From: Pelomonas sp. Root405
GTDB taxonomy: Bacteria > Pseudomonadota > Gammaproteobacteria > Burkholderiales > Burkholderiaceae_C
Length of the DNA stretch: 64,000 bases
NCBI RefSeq assembly: GCF_001425165.1
Contig: NZ_LMDU01000018.1
Location: forward strand, 1 to 64,000
Reading direction: 5' to 3'
Shown: positions 7,827 through 16,102 of the stretch, piece by piece
Layout: each line of letters begins with the position of its first letter
Numbering within the stretch: position 1 is the stretch's first letter
The notes under the pieces: generated by a model
What the model saw: only the letters and a program-made list of their open reading frames with translations
Told to the model about the DNA's origin: nothing
Database searches by the model: none
Position numbers and translations under genes: made by a program

Positions 7827-10045
7827 CAGCCGCCGCCCAAGCGCGCCATGAGGGCCTGCTCGGCACGCCGGTGATCCGGCAGCCAGGCCGCCATCACACG
7901 CGACATCTGCGGCATCAGTGCCGCCGCGACACCCGACAGCGACGCGCAGGCTTGCGGTCCGGCGCGCTGGAACTCTTCCAGCAGCGCGGCCCCATCGGCT
8001 CGCGCGAAGTGCTGGACGAAAGCGTGGATGTAGTCGCGCTGCGCCTGCACGCCGACCAGGGTGGCCGGCGCATACGCCATCGGCTCGCGTACGGGCACGA
8101 CGCCGCCAGGCACCGCCCGCACGCCGCTGACCATGCCCTCGGGCACATAGTTCAACAGCTCCAGCACCTCGTTGGGCACCAGGATCTTGTCGGTCCAGAG
8201 GGCCGCCGGCGGCTGCCAGTCGCGCAGGCCATAGCGCTGCATCAGCGACTGGATCTGCTCGGGCGAATCGATGAACTCGCAGACGAAGAGCTGGGCCTGC
8301 TCGGGCGACAGGCCCAGGCGCTCGCGCAGCGCGAGGACCGATGCGCCGGTGCCGCACAGGTCCACCAGCCATGCGGCGGGCCCGATCAGCTCCTTGCAAT
8401 AGGCGTGGTAGCCGGCGTCGCCGCTGGTACGCGCCAGGCGCGAGCTGTACCAGTAGTGGCTACTCGGGTGTCGCCCAGGCAGCACGGCGGCCAGCGCGTC
8501 GTAGACGGTCTGCAGATAGCGCGCATCGCGGGCCGAGAACAGCAGGCGCAACTGCGGCAGCTCGCCGGCCGTGGCGAGCAGGTGCAGCGCGCTGACCATC
8601 AGCACCGGCAGGTTCAGCTCCGACTGCAGCCGCACCAGGTCGTCCGGCAACGCGCCGCGTGCCGTGCCCAGACGCGCCACGCGCAGTGTTTCGGCCAGGC
8701 GCGGCAGGCCTGCGGCCAGCAGGGCCGCCTCGGTGGGCGTGGGCAGCGCCTGCGTCGTCAGCCGCGCCTGCATACCGTGCGCCTGGGGTTGCTGCACGTC
8801 GGCAGTGGGGTTGTCGCCCAGGTGGGAGAGCGCCTCGCCGCCCGACTTCAGCGCGGCCCAGACCTTGCCGCTGCGCTTGCCCGCGGCGCTGCGCAGCAGC
8901 GTCAGGTGGCCGGGCAGGCCGGCGCGCCCCAGCAGCTGTCGAATGACGGGCTCGGGCAGGTACATGTCGGTGATCAACAGGCTGTCGTCCTGCACCTGCG
9001 CGATGGCGTCGGCCACCGGCACGACGTTGGCCAGTTCGACGTCGACCTCCAGTTGCATCAATGCCTGCGCTTGCGCTGCGTCCAGCCTGAGGGCCTGGGC
9101 GACCAGCGCATGGATGTCGGCGAGCTGATATTCCTGCTCGGCCACCGTGCGCTCCGCCCACAACCGCGCGGCCGTGAAGCCGGCGTGGCCGCTGCGGCGC
9201 TCGACCTCGGCGAACACGCCTTCAGGCCGAATGCAGCGCCGTGCGATCAGCGTGTCGAAGATGTCGAAGCTGCGGCGCACGCCGGGCGCTGCAGCCTGCG
9301 TTTGGAGCAGGTCGAACACACCGCGGTCCGCAAAGATCAGGTTGTAGTCCGTGCGCGCCACCTCGACATAACGCTTGGACTGCATGACCTGCAGGAAGCC
9401 CGTTTCGGCGTCGTGGTGGTAGTGGCGCGAGGGCTCGGTGATGACCAGCCAGGGCCGGCGCTCGAAGGCGCAAGCGGCAAGCACGGCCAGGTCGATGCCT
9501 TCGATGTCGATGGACAGCAAATGCGGTGCGCTGTCGAAATGCTCGGCCAGGATGCGGTCCAGCGTGATGGCCGCGACGTTCACCGTCGTGTCCACCGCCG
9601 CAAGCTGGCCGAAGGAGCGCAGATGCCCTAGGTCGACCGACGACAGCTCGGTGTTCTGGGCCACGTTCAGCGTCACCTGCGTCAGGCCCGGGTCGGGCAC
9701 GACAGCCCGGTGCAGCACCTTGTCCTGCGGGCGGGCGCGCTGCAGGTCGTCGATCAGCGCCGGGTTGGCCTCGACCAGCACGCCGCTGCCGCCCCATTTG
9801 CGCGCCAGCAGATAGCTGTTGCTGGTCTGCACCGGATGGTTGGCACCCACCTCCAGGTAGCGCACGGCCGAGAGCGCCAGGCCCCGCGTTGCAAACGCCG
9901 CCTTCAGCAGGCCCTCGACGATGAGGTCTTCGCCAAGCTGGCCGTACTGCTCCTGCAGGAAGGTCTTCAGCCGGTTGGGCGCCAGGCCGAGGCGCACACA
10001 TTCGGCGGCAATCCAGGGGTTCTCGATCTTGCTGTCTTCTTTCAT
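7826..10045 (-). CDS. FkbM-type methyltransferase fused to a HAD-like (COG5610-type) domain
   Basis: A 739-residue two-part protein. Residues 60-215 form an FkbM-like SAM methyltransferase: LEVGANHP at 64-71 is the SAM-binding block and SIDIEGID at 178-185 the later acidic block. From residue 259 a second domain starts with SFDIFDTLI, where DIFDT at 261-265 is the HAD-superfamily nucleophile motif, and a GDNPTAD block near 400 fits HAD motif IV. This HAD type is usually found in polysaccharide and glycosyltransferase proteins. The C-terminal 250 residues are unassigned. It overlaps the upstream glycosyltransferase gene by four bases (ATGA) and the downstream gene by one base, so one operon is likely. 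O-methylation of a surface sugar is inferred. Confidence 0.75.
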   Translation of the reverse strand: MKEDSKIENPWIAAECVRLGLAPNRLKTFLQEQYGQLGEDLIVEGLLKAAFATRGLALSAVRYLEVGANHPVQTSNSYLLARKWGGSGVLVEANPALIDDLQRARPQDKVLHRAVVPDPGLTQVTLNVAQNTELSSVDLGHLRSFGQLAAVDTTVNVAAITLDRILAEHFDSAPHLLSIDIEGIDLAVLAACAFERRPWLVITEPSRHYHHDAETGFLQVMQSKRYVEVARTDYNLIFADRGVFDLLQTQAAAPGVRRSFDIFDTLIARRCIRPEGVFAEVERRSGHAGFTAARLWAERTVAEQEYQLADIHALVAQALRLDAAQAQALMQLEVDVELANVVPVADAIAQVQDDSLLITDMYLPEPVIRQLLGRAGLPGHLTLLRSAAGKRSGKVWAALKSGGEALSHLGDNPTADVQQPQAHGMQARLTTQALPTPTEAALLAAGLPRLAETLRVARLGTARGALPDDLVRLQSELNLPVLMVSALHLLATAGELPQLRLLFSARDARYLQTVYDALAAVLPGRHPSSHYWYSSRLARTSGDAGYHAYCKELIGPAAWLVDLCGTGASVLALRERLGLSPEQAQLFVCEFIDSPEQIQSLMQRYGLRDWQPPAALWTDKILVPNEVLELLNYVPEGMVSGVRAVPGGVVPVREPMAYAPATLVGVQAQRDYIHAFVQHFARADGAALLEEFQRAGPQACASLSGVAAALMPQMSRVMAAWLPDHRRAEQALMARLGGG

Positions 10046-10773
10046 GCTGCCGCTTTCGTGGGCTGGCCGACAAAGGGCAGGCGCCCGTTGAACTTCTGCC
10101 GTATCGCCGCGTTCTCGCGCGTCAACAGTTCGACGACCTTGGGCTGCAGGTCCTCACGGGTGCGGTAGTCCACCGTGAAGGCACCCGAGCAGCCGAAATT
10201 GGGGAAGAGCTGCGACAGCGCCGCGTAGAACACCCGGTCCTGGCCCCAGCCGCCATGGAAATAGCTGGCCACCTTGTGGGCCACCTCGGTCTTGAGCAGA
10301 TAGCAGTTGGTATCGACCAGCGGATAGGGCTTGGCCGAGCCCCAGGGGCCGACGCTCTGCGATTCGTCGTCCAGCAGCGGCTCGCCAGCCGGCGTGACGA
10401 CGCGGCGCAGCGCGAACGCCCAGTCCCAGCCGCCGCCCGCCAGCGCCGCGGACAGGTCGGCCAAGTGCTCGGGATGAAAGCGGTTGTCCTGGTCCAGAAA
10501 AGCGATCAACTCGCTGTCGACGAGGTGCGAGAAGGCGGCATAGATGCGGTGACCGTAGAAGCCACCCGCGCCAACATTGACCGGCAGCGTGACGACATGG
10601 CAGCGGCCCAGGTCCATGCCGGCCGTGGCGGCCTCGAAGGCCGGAGCAAAGCGCGGGCCGTCGATGACGATGAAGGGCATCACGTCCGGCGCGGTCTGCG
10701 CCAGCACCGAGGCGATGGCCTCGCGCACCAGCGGGTCGCCAGTGGTGGGAATGATGACGGCGATGGAAGCCAC
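10042..10773 (-). CDS. Family 2 glycosyltransferase
   Basis: A 243-residue GT-A fold enzyme. The start is taken as GTG at 10771-10773 because GGAGAG lies a few bases upstream and the mature-looking sequence begins ASIAVIIPTTG; longer versions add an unconvincing N-terminus. AVIIPTTGDPLVREAI is the GT2 nucleotide-binding strand, and FLDQDNRFHPEHL contains the metal-binding DxD-type motif. No membrane segment is present. It leads the minus-strand run of FkbM/HAD, SGNH-like and GSCFA genes. The sugar donor and acceptor are unknown. It is divergent from another GT2 gene across 123 bases, which should contain both promoters, though I see no clear promoter boxes. Confidence 0.8.
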   Translation of the reverse strand: MASIAVIIPTTGDPLVREAIASVLAQTAPDVMPFIVIDGPRFAPAFEAATAGMDLGRCHVVTLPVNVGAGGFYGHRIYAAFSHLVDSELIAFLDQDNRFHPEHLADLSAALAGGGWDWAFALRRVVTPAGEPLLDDESQSVGPWGSAKPYPLVDTNCYLLKTEVAHKVASYFHGGWGQDRVFYAALSQLFPNFGCSGAFTVDYRTREDLQPKVVELLTRENAAIRQKFNGRLPFVGQPTKAAA

Positions 10774-10896
10774 AGCCTCTCCAGGAAGTTGGCGGGATAT
10801 TACGAGCCGCCCAAGGCCGCGATGGGTCGAACTGCAGGGCAACTGCGGCACAACATTGCTGCGCGCCCCGCCGGCACGGGGCTAGCATGGCCGGCC

Positions 10897-11700
10897 ATGA
10901 GCGCGCCCCTCGCCCCCTTCTTCTCGGTCGTGATGGCCACCCACAACCGCCCGGCCACCCTGGCGCGCGCAATCGCCTCGCTGCGCGCCCAGACCTGCGC
11001 GGACTTCGAGATCGTGCTGGTGGCCGACGCACTGGATGCCGACACCGCCGCCGTCGTCGCCCGCGACCTGGGGCCGGCCGACACTTTCCTGAAGCGCACC
11101 GGCGTGAACGGCCCGGCCGAGAGCCGCAACCGGGGCCTTGCCATGGCGCGCGGCGAATGGGTGGTCTTCCTGGACGACGACGACAGCTTCGAGCCGCATC
11201 ACCTTGCGACGCTCAAGCCGCATTGCGAGCGGGCCGACACCCGCGTGCTGTTCACCGACATCACCGTCGTCACCGAGGACCGCGCCCAGCCCGGCATTCC
11301 CGAGCTGGGTCGCCAGAGCAGCGCGCTGGGCTTGAACGACCTCAACACCTTGTGGGTCAAGAATTTCATCCCCCTGCACTGCCTGGCCTACCGACGCAGC
11401 CTGCTGCAGGGGCTGACGTTCGACGCTCATCTGGCGTCACAGGAAGACTGGGACTGGCTGCTCGGCGTCTGCTCGCGCGCCATGCCCGTGCATGTGCCCG
11501 GCGGCGGCGCCGTCATGCACAAGGACTATGTGAATCCCGGTGCGCGGCGCGGCCAGCAGGAGGCGTCGAACAACACGACCGTCGTGCTGGACTTCCTGCA
11601 TGTCTACCGCCGCTGGCCGGCGCCGACGCCCGAGCTCAAGGCAGCGCGGGCGGGGCTGCTGCAGGGCGTCGGGCTGGCGTTGCCGGTGGAGTGGTTCTAG
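10897..11700 (+). CDS. Family 2 glycosyltransferase
   Basis: A 267-residue GT2 enzyme starting MSAPLAPFFSVVMATHNRP. ATHNRPATLARAI is the N-terminal donor-binding block, and VVFLDDDDSFEPHHL holds the DDD metal site. A later SQEDWDWLL segment matches the ED acceptor-side motif common in GT2 enzymes. There is no transmembrane region, so it acts at the cytoplasmic face. It is divergent from the preceding GT2 gene and convergent with the next glycosyltransferase. It is a second, not duplicated, transferase: the two GT2 products share only the fold motifs. Substrate unknown. Confidence 0.85.
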   Translation: MSAPLAPFFSVVMATHNRPATLARAIASLRAQTCADFEIVLVADALDADTAAVVARDLGPADTFLKRTGVNGPAESRNRGLAMARGEWVVFLDDDDSFEPHHLATLKPHCERADTRVLFTDITVVTEDRAQPGIPELGRQSSALGLNDLNTLWVKNFIPLHCLAYRRSLLQGLTFDAHLASQEDWDWLLGVCSRAMPVHVPGGGAVMHKDYVNPGARRGQQEASNNTTVVLDFLHVYRRWPAPTPELKAARAGLLQGVGLALPVEWF

Positions 11701-11752
11701 CCGGCGGAGGATACGGGTCGGCTGGCCTACAGGCTGCGCTCACAGCGCATGA

Positions 11753-12427
11753 TCAGTCTCCCCACTTGCCGATGTACTTCTTGTAGTTCTCCAGCCAGCC
11801 GCTCGACCCGAACCCACCCTCGCTCTGGTGCGTGATCGCAATGGGCCAGGTCGCCAGGCGCAGCCCCGCGGCGCGGGCGGAGCGGCAGAAGTCCATGTCG
11901 TAGAAGTGGAAGTCGAAGCGCTCGTCGAAGCCCACCTGCTTTTCACGCAGCACATCGCGCCGCGCCGCCAGCAGCACGCCGTCGAGCAGCTCGCATTCGG
12001 CCGGCACCGGGCCGAAGGCCGAGATGGTGCCGAAGGGCGATGGCCCGTGCGAGACGACGCCGCTCAGGTTGGCGCGCTCGTCCCATTCAAACTTGATGCT
12101 GGGGAAGGCCCAGGACGGCTGCTGCGGCGCTCGGCGCTTGTTGCCGGCCACGCCGATGACGTCGAAGGCATGCACCGCCGCCATCACATGCTCGTAGAAG
12201 AAGTAGTCGTCCAGCCAGACGTCGTCGTGGATGAAGGCGAGCACCGGCGCGGCGTCAGCAGCGGCGATGCGCTCGTTGTAGAGCGCCGGCAGGCCGCGGC
12301 GGTTCTCGTAGAAGACGCGCGCCTTCAGCCGGTCGTCATGCACCATGCGGCGCAGCGACAGGCCCAGGGCGGAGCGGCCCCAGAACTCTTCGGAGGTCAA
12401 CCGGGTGGCGCAGACAAGGTCGATCAA
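11753..12427 (-). CDS. Glycosyltransferase-like protein (GT2-related)
   Basis: A 224-residue protein. I choose the TTG at 12425-12427 because AAAGGA lies six bases upstream; an ATG 66 bases earlier would add a segment lacking a ribosome site. The region VLAFIHDDVWLDDYF contains a DxD-type metal site, and FDERFDFHFYDMDFCRSAR contains the second acidic cluster and aromatic residues seen in short GT2-like transferases. GSSGWLENYKKYIGKW ends the protein. No signal or membrane segment. It converges on the preceding GT2 gene with 52 bases between the stops. Sugar specificity cannot be read from the sequence. Confidence 0.7.
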   Translation of the reverse strand: MIDLVCATRLTSEEFWGRSALGLSLRRMVHDDRLKARVFYENRRGLPALYNERIAAADAAPVLAFIHDDVWLDDYFFYEHVMAAVHAFDVIGVAGNKRRAPQQPSWAFPSIKFEWDERANLSGVVSHGPSPFGTISAFGPVPAECELLDGVLLAARRDVLREKQVGFDERFDFHFYDMDFCRSARAAGLRLATWPIAITHQSEGGFGSSGWLENYKKYIGKWGD

Positions 12428-12547
12428 GGCGTGTCCTTTCAGCCCGCATTGTGTGATCGAGTGCGGGCGGCGAAGCGCTGAAGCGGCCCGCAAAGCCGGT
12501 CATTTGGGTCGCCATGAAGGCCAGACCCCCGGCCTACACTGCCGCGC

Positions 12548-13366
12548 ATGGCCGAACTGCCGCTGAGCCTTTTCCACATCGCCTATTCGCCCGAGACGCT
12601 GGCGCAGATGGAGCCGGGCTACGAGTTGCTCGACAACCTCGACAACCCGCGGCCCGACTGGTTTGAGTACTGGCCCATCCGCCGCTGGCTGCTGACCCAG
12701 CCCATGCAGGAGGACCGCTTCTACGGCTTCTTCTCGCCCAAGTTCAGGGCCAAGACGGGCCTGGGCGCCGAGCGCGTGGTGCAGCAGTTGCAGCAGCACG
12801 GCGCCAATGCCGACGTGCTGCTGTTCTCGCCCTTCCCCACCCAGATCGCCTGCTACCTGAACATCTTCGAGCAGGGCGAATCCTCGCACCCCGGCTTCAT
12901 GCAGACCTGCATGGCCGCGTTGCAAGCCACCGGCCGTGCGGCGCCGCTGCCGCAGCTGGTGATGGACAGCCGGCAGACCGTGTTCAGCAACTACTTCGTC
13001 GCGCGGCCGGCGTTCTGGCGCGAATGGTTCGCCTGGACCGAGCCGCTGTTCGCCCTGTGCGAAGACCCCGCGTCCGACATCGGGGCGCGGCTGCGGGCGG
13101 AGACGTCCTATGCCGGCTCGGTGCAGCTCAAGGTCTTCCTCATCGAGCGCATCGCGTCGCTGCTGCTGACCCTGCAGCCCCGCTGGCGCGTCGTCGCCCA
13201 CAACCCCTTCGGCTTCCGGCATGCATCCGAGCCCACCGCCGTGCCCGACACGCTGGCCGTCTGCAGCGACGCGCTCAAGCAGGCCTTCCGCAACCAGGGC
13301 TTCGACAGCTATCTGCAGGCCTTCATGAGCGTGCGGCAGAGCATTCTTCAAGCCCCGAAACCCTGA
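12548..13366 (+). CDS. Conserved hypothetical protein in a glycan-gene cluster
   Basis: A 272-residue protein I do not recognise. It begins MAELPLSLFHIAYSPETL and contains a long aromatic-rich first half (FEYWPIRRW, FYGFFSPKF), then VLLFSPFPTQIACYLN and VMDSRQTVFSNYFVARP. No signal peptide, transmembrane segment or repeats are visible. The pattern of an N-terminal FHIAYS strand and a mid-protein conserved block suggests an alpha/beta enzyme rather than a structural protein. Its position between glycosyltransferase and methyltransferase genes, all probably co-regulated, hints at a part in glycan assembly. A glycosyltransferase-like fold is one possibility but no DxD metal site stands out. Confidence 0.65.
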   Translation: MAELPLSLFHIAYSPETLAQMEPGYELLDNLDNPRPDWFEYWPIRRWLLTQPMQEDRFYGFFSPKFRAKTGLGAERVVQQLQQHGANADVLLFSPFPTQIACYLNIFEQGESSHPGFMQTCMAALQATGRAAPLPQLVMDSRQTVFSNYFVARPAFWREWFAWTEPLFALCEDPASDIGARLRAETSYAGSVQLKVFLIERIASLLLTLQPRWRVVAHNPFGFRHASEPTAVPDTLAVCSDALKQAFRNQGFDSYLQAFMSVRQSILQAPKP

Positions 13367-13466
13367 GCCGCAGCAAGAGCACCGGGAATCCCCGCGTCAT
13401 CCGGTCTTCGCACCCGCACGAGATGCCCTCTACTGCCCGATCAACCCATCTCCACCGCAACACCCC

Positions 13467-14093
13467 ATGGCCCACGTCCAACAGTTCTTCTACGTCAACA
13501 GCGTCAAGCAGTTCCTGCCGGAGTACTTCAACAAGGCGCGGGTGCTGGAGATCGGGAGCCTGAATCTGAACGGCTCGATCCGCCAGTTCTTCCAGGACTG
13601 CGACTACATCGGGCTCGACGTCGGCGAGGGAAAGGATGTCGACGTCGTCTGCCCCGGCGAGCACTATGGCGCGCCGGCCGAGAGCTTCGACGTCGTCGTC
13701 AGCTGCGAGGCGATGGAGCACAACCCCGGCTGGCGCGTGACCTGGCTGAACATGCTGCGCCTGCTCAAGCCGGGCGGCCTGATGATGATGACCTGCGCCA
13801 CGACGGGCCGCCGCCAGCACGGCACGGCCGAGTTCCTGCCGGGCGACTCGCCGCTGACGGTCGGCATGCAGCAGAACTACTACCGCAACCTGGTCGCCGA
13901 AGACTTCGCCGCGCTCGCCCAGCTGCCGGCCTGGTTCAAGGAGCACGGCTTCCACACCGACTACGCGGTGCACGACCTCTACTTCTTCGGCGTCGGCGCC
14001 CAGGCCACGCCCGAGCAGCAGGCCCGCGCGGCCACGCTGCGGCGCTCGCTGGACCAGTATTACCACGACAAGAACCTGCTCGGCCGCTATTGA
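13467..14093 (+). CDS. Class I SAM-dependent methyltransferase
   Basis: A 208-residue Methyltransf_11-type enzyme. VLEIGSLNLNGS near residues 28-39 is SAM motif I, YIGLDVGEG supplies the acidic residue after strand 2, FDVVVSCEAMEHN is motif II, and LLKPGGLMMMT is motif III. It has no signal peptide. It follows the unknown 272-residue gene by 100 bases and ends at a strong terminator, so it is the last plus-strand gene of the glycan group. The substrate may be a sugar nucleotide or a glycosylated acceptor, inferred only from context. Confidence 0.85.
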   Translation: MAHVQQFFYVNSVKQFLPEYFNKARVLEIGSLNLNGSIRQFFQDCDYIGLDVGEGKDVDVVCPGEHYGAPAESFDVVVSCEAMEHNPGWRVTWLNMLRLLKPGGLMMMTCATTGRRQHGTAEFLPGDSPLTVGMQQNYYRNLVAEDFAALAQLPAWFKEHGFHTDYAVHDLYFFGVGAQATPEQQARAATLRRSLDQYYHDKNLLGRY

Positions 14094-14112
14094 GCGCCTG
14101 CAGGCCTCAAGC

Positions 14113-14145
14113 AAAAGAGCCGGTCTGTCGACCGGCTCTTTTTTG
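14113..14145 (+). terminator. Strong intrinsic terminator after the methyltransferase gene
   Basis: GAGCCGGTC (14117-14125) pairs perfectly with GACCGGCTC (14130-14138) around loop TGTC, followed by six T residues. An AAAA run precedes the stem, so it could also work on the minus strand. It lies 23 bases after the stop codon. Confidence 0.9.
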
Positions 14146-14243
14146 TTTCCGAAGCGAAGGCTGCTCTCGACTGCGCCGCGATGCGCCGGCGCATCCCGGC
14201 TCTTCCCGCAGCTGTTTGTGGCGGTCAAACGAGTGCAACGAAA

Positions 14244-14404
14244 GCAGGAGGACGGGTAGGCCTGATGCGTAAGTAAAGGAGGAGGCCGCGCAGCGGGCGG
14301 GGGACTGAGCCCGGACTCAAACAGTCCTGAGGACTGTTTGTGCCTGGCGAAGGATCGGGCCTCTGGCCCGAGCAAGGGAGCATCAGGCCTACCCGTTCTC
14401 CTGC
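14244..14404. repeat. Highly structured inverted-repeat element in the intergenic space before the TolC gene
   Basis: A 25-base arm (14244-14268) is matched by its reverse complement at 14380-14404 with a single difference that would still pair as G-U in RNA. The 111-base interior holds two further perfect hairpins: CAAACAGTCC/GGACTGTTTG (14318-14340, loop TGA) and TCGGGCC/GGCCCGA (14355-14371, loop TCT). No target-site duplication is obvious and no protein is convincing. It lies between convergent genes, so it could be a non-autonomous mobile element, a structured RNA or a bidirectional transcription barrier. The rest of the gene-free stretch 14094-14432 holds only the terminator and a 16-base palindrome at 14180-14195. 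Confidence 0.7.
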
Positions 14405-14432
14405 GGCCCAGCGAACCCCGCACGTTTTGGCG

Positions 14433-15872
14433 TCAACGCAGCGGCGTCGACACACCCCGCCCCATGCTCCAGATCAAGGCGACGATCTGCTGAGCGTCGA
14501 ACATCGCGTTCACGTGGGCCACGCGCATCGAGTAGTAGTCGCCCTCGGCCGCCATCACGTCGAAGAGCGAGCGGCGGCCGAGCTGCTGCCACTGCTGCAG
14601 CGTTGAGGCCCGCACTCGGTCGCTGTTGCGCAGGATCTCGACGATGCGGCGTGCGCGGTCCAGCGTGGAGGTGCCGACCTCGTGCATTTCCAGCAGGCGG
14701 TAGCGCTTGGCCTCGATGGCTTCGTCGCGCTGCAGGACGGTCGCGCGATAGCGATGCACGGCGGCGCTGGCCTGGGCCTGGGCGCCCGGCTGCAGGATGG
14801 GGATGGTGACCGACACGCCCGCACCGATGTCGGTCGAGCGGGACTCGTTCGGGCCGCCACCGGAGCGGAACAGCGCGCTGGCGCTGCCCGTCAGGTTGAC
14901 CGATGGCTTCTGGCCGGCGATGACCGACTCGGCAAAGCTGCGCTGCGAACGTGCCTGGGCCTCGGCCTGGGCGACGTCGGCGCCGAGCAGGATGTCGCTC
15001 TGCATCTGCTCCAGGTCGGGCAGCAGCGACAGCGCCGCCGTCATGCCGATGCTGGGCGGCAAAGGCTCGCCGACCAAACGCTTCATGCGCACCTCCGTCT
15101 GGCGCAACGCCGACATGGTCTGCTCCAGCGACAGGTCGGCCTGCTGCAGGCTTTTCTGCGCCTGCACCAGCTCGCTGGCGCGGCCGCGGTCGGCCTTGGT
15201 GATGATTTCCAGCGCGTCGACCAGACAGGACATCTTGCGCACGTACTGCGCATAGACCTGGCCCTGCAGCACATAGCGGCTGCGGTCCAGCGCCATGGCG
15301 ACGGCGTTCAGCGACAGCTGCTCCTCGGCACTGCGCTGGCCTTGAGAAGCCACCTCGGCCAGCTCCTTGCGCCATTCGGTCAGCTTGGCGATGCGGCCGA
15401 AATCCCAAAGCGGCATGCCGGCGCTCAACGTGGCGCCGAGCTGCGCGCCGCGCCCGACGTTCACGCCACCGGTCGTTGCGTGCACGCCGTTGGCGCTGAG
15501 GCTCAGCGTCGCCGTCGGCATGGCCAGCGCGCGCGTCTCGTCGAGGTCGAAGCGGGCCGCTTCGGCCAGCAGCCGCACGGCGCCCAGGGCCTTGCTGCGC
15601 GACAGCGTGCGGTCGATCAGCACCTGCAGCGATGCGCGCGGATCACCGTTGGTGGTTTCCAGCGCCGTCATGTCGCGGCCCAGGCGCGACAGCCCGGCGT
15701 CTTCCTCGTTGCAGCGCCCTTGGGAAGCCGGCGCCTCAGCAGCGACCGGCGCGGGCGGCGGGGCGGCCTTCTTGGCTGGGCGCGTCTGCGCCAGCGCTTG
15801 GGGACTGAGTGCGGTCGACGCTGCAATGGTGGCAACAGCGACGGCGAGGAGATGGCGGATTGGGTACAGCAT
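14433..15872 (-). CDS. TolC-like outer-membrane efflux protein of a type I secretion system
   Basis: A 479-residue protein with a Sec signal peptide (residues 1-29, ending ALAQ). A Pro/Ala-rich linker follows, then two long coiled-coil-forming halves separated near residue 255, the duplicated layout of the TolC family. LGATLSAGMPLWDFGR in the first half and GAGVSVTIPILQPG in the second are the paired beta-strand blocks of TolC-like porins. The start was set at the ATG that directly precedes the signal peptide, although the frame is open further upstream. It would form the outer-membrane channel for the HlyD and ABC proteins encoded at 17.6-21.2 kb. Efflux rather than protein secretion is possible, but the neighbouring exporter favours secretion. 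Confidence 0.85.
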   Translation of the reverse strand: MLYPIRHLLAVAVATIAASTALSPQALAQTRPAKKAAPPPAPVAAEAPASQGRCNEEDAGLSRLGRDMTALETTNGDPRASLQVLIDRTLSRSKALGAVRLLAEAARFDLDETRALAMPTATLSLSANGVHATTGGVNVGRGAQLGATLSAGMPLWDFGRIAKLTEWRKELAEVASQGQRSAEEQLSLNAVAMALDRSRYVLQGQVYAQYVRKMSCLVDALEIITKADRGRASELVQAQKSLQQADLSLEQTMSALRQTEVRMKRLVGEPLPPSIGMTAALSLLPDLEQMQSDILLGADVAQAEAQARSQRSFAESVIAGQKPSVNLTGSASALFRSGGGPNESRSTDIGAGVSVTIPILQPGAQAQASAAVHRYRATVLQRDEAIEAKRYRLLEMHEVGTSTLDRARRIVEILRNSDRVRASTLQQWQQLGRRSLFDVMAAEGDYYSMRVAHVNAMFDAQQIVALIWSMGRGVSTPLR

Positions 15873-16102
15873 GGCCCCGTCACTAGACCATCCGGACCCC
15901 TTCTCCAAAGCCCGGAAAAGGGCCGGCGCGGGCGTGGTTTTCGGTGGTGAGGCCAGGTTGGCAACAACGCTGGTCCGGCCGGACGGCCGCGAGTTAGGGG
16001 CTACGCCGAGTCGCCAACCAGACTGCGCGGCCAGCTTGCTTTGCCTACCGTCGCCCGACGGCGCCAATCGATCGAGCGCCGGCACCCAACTGGAGACATC
16101 CG

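Noticed and set aside
14144..14432. Short open frames on both strands over the structured inverted repeat
   Set aside because: They have no ribosome sites or domains, read through hairpin stems and look like translations of a non-coding repeat.
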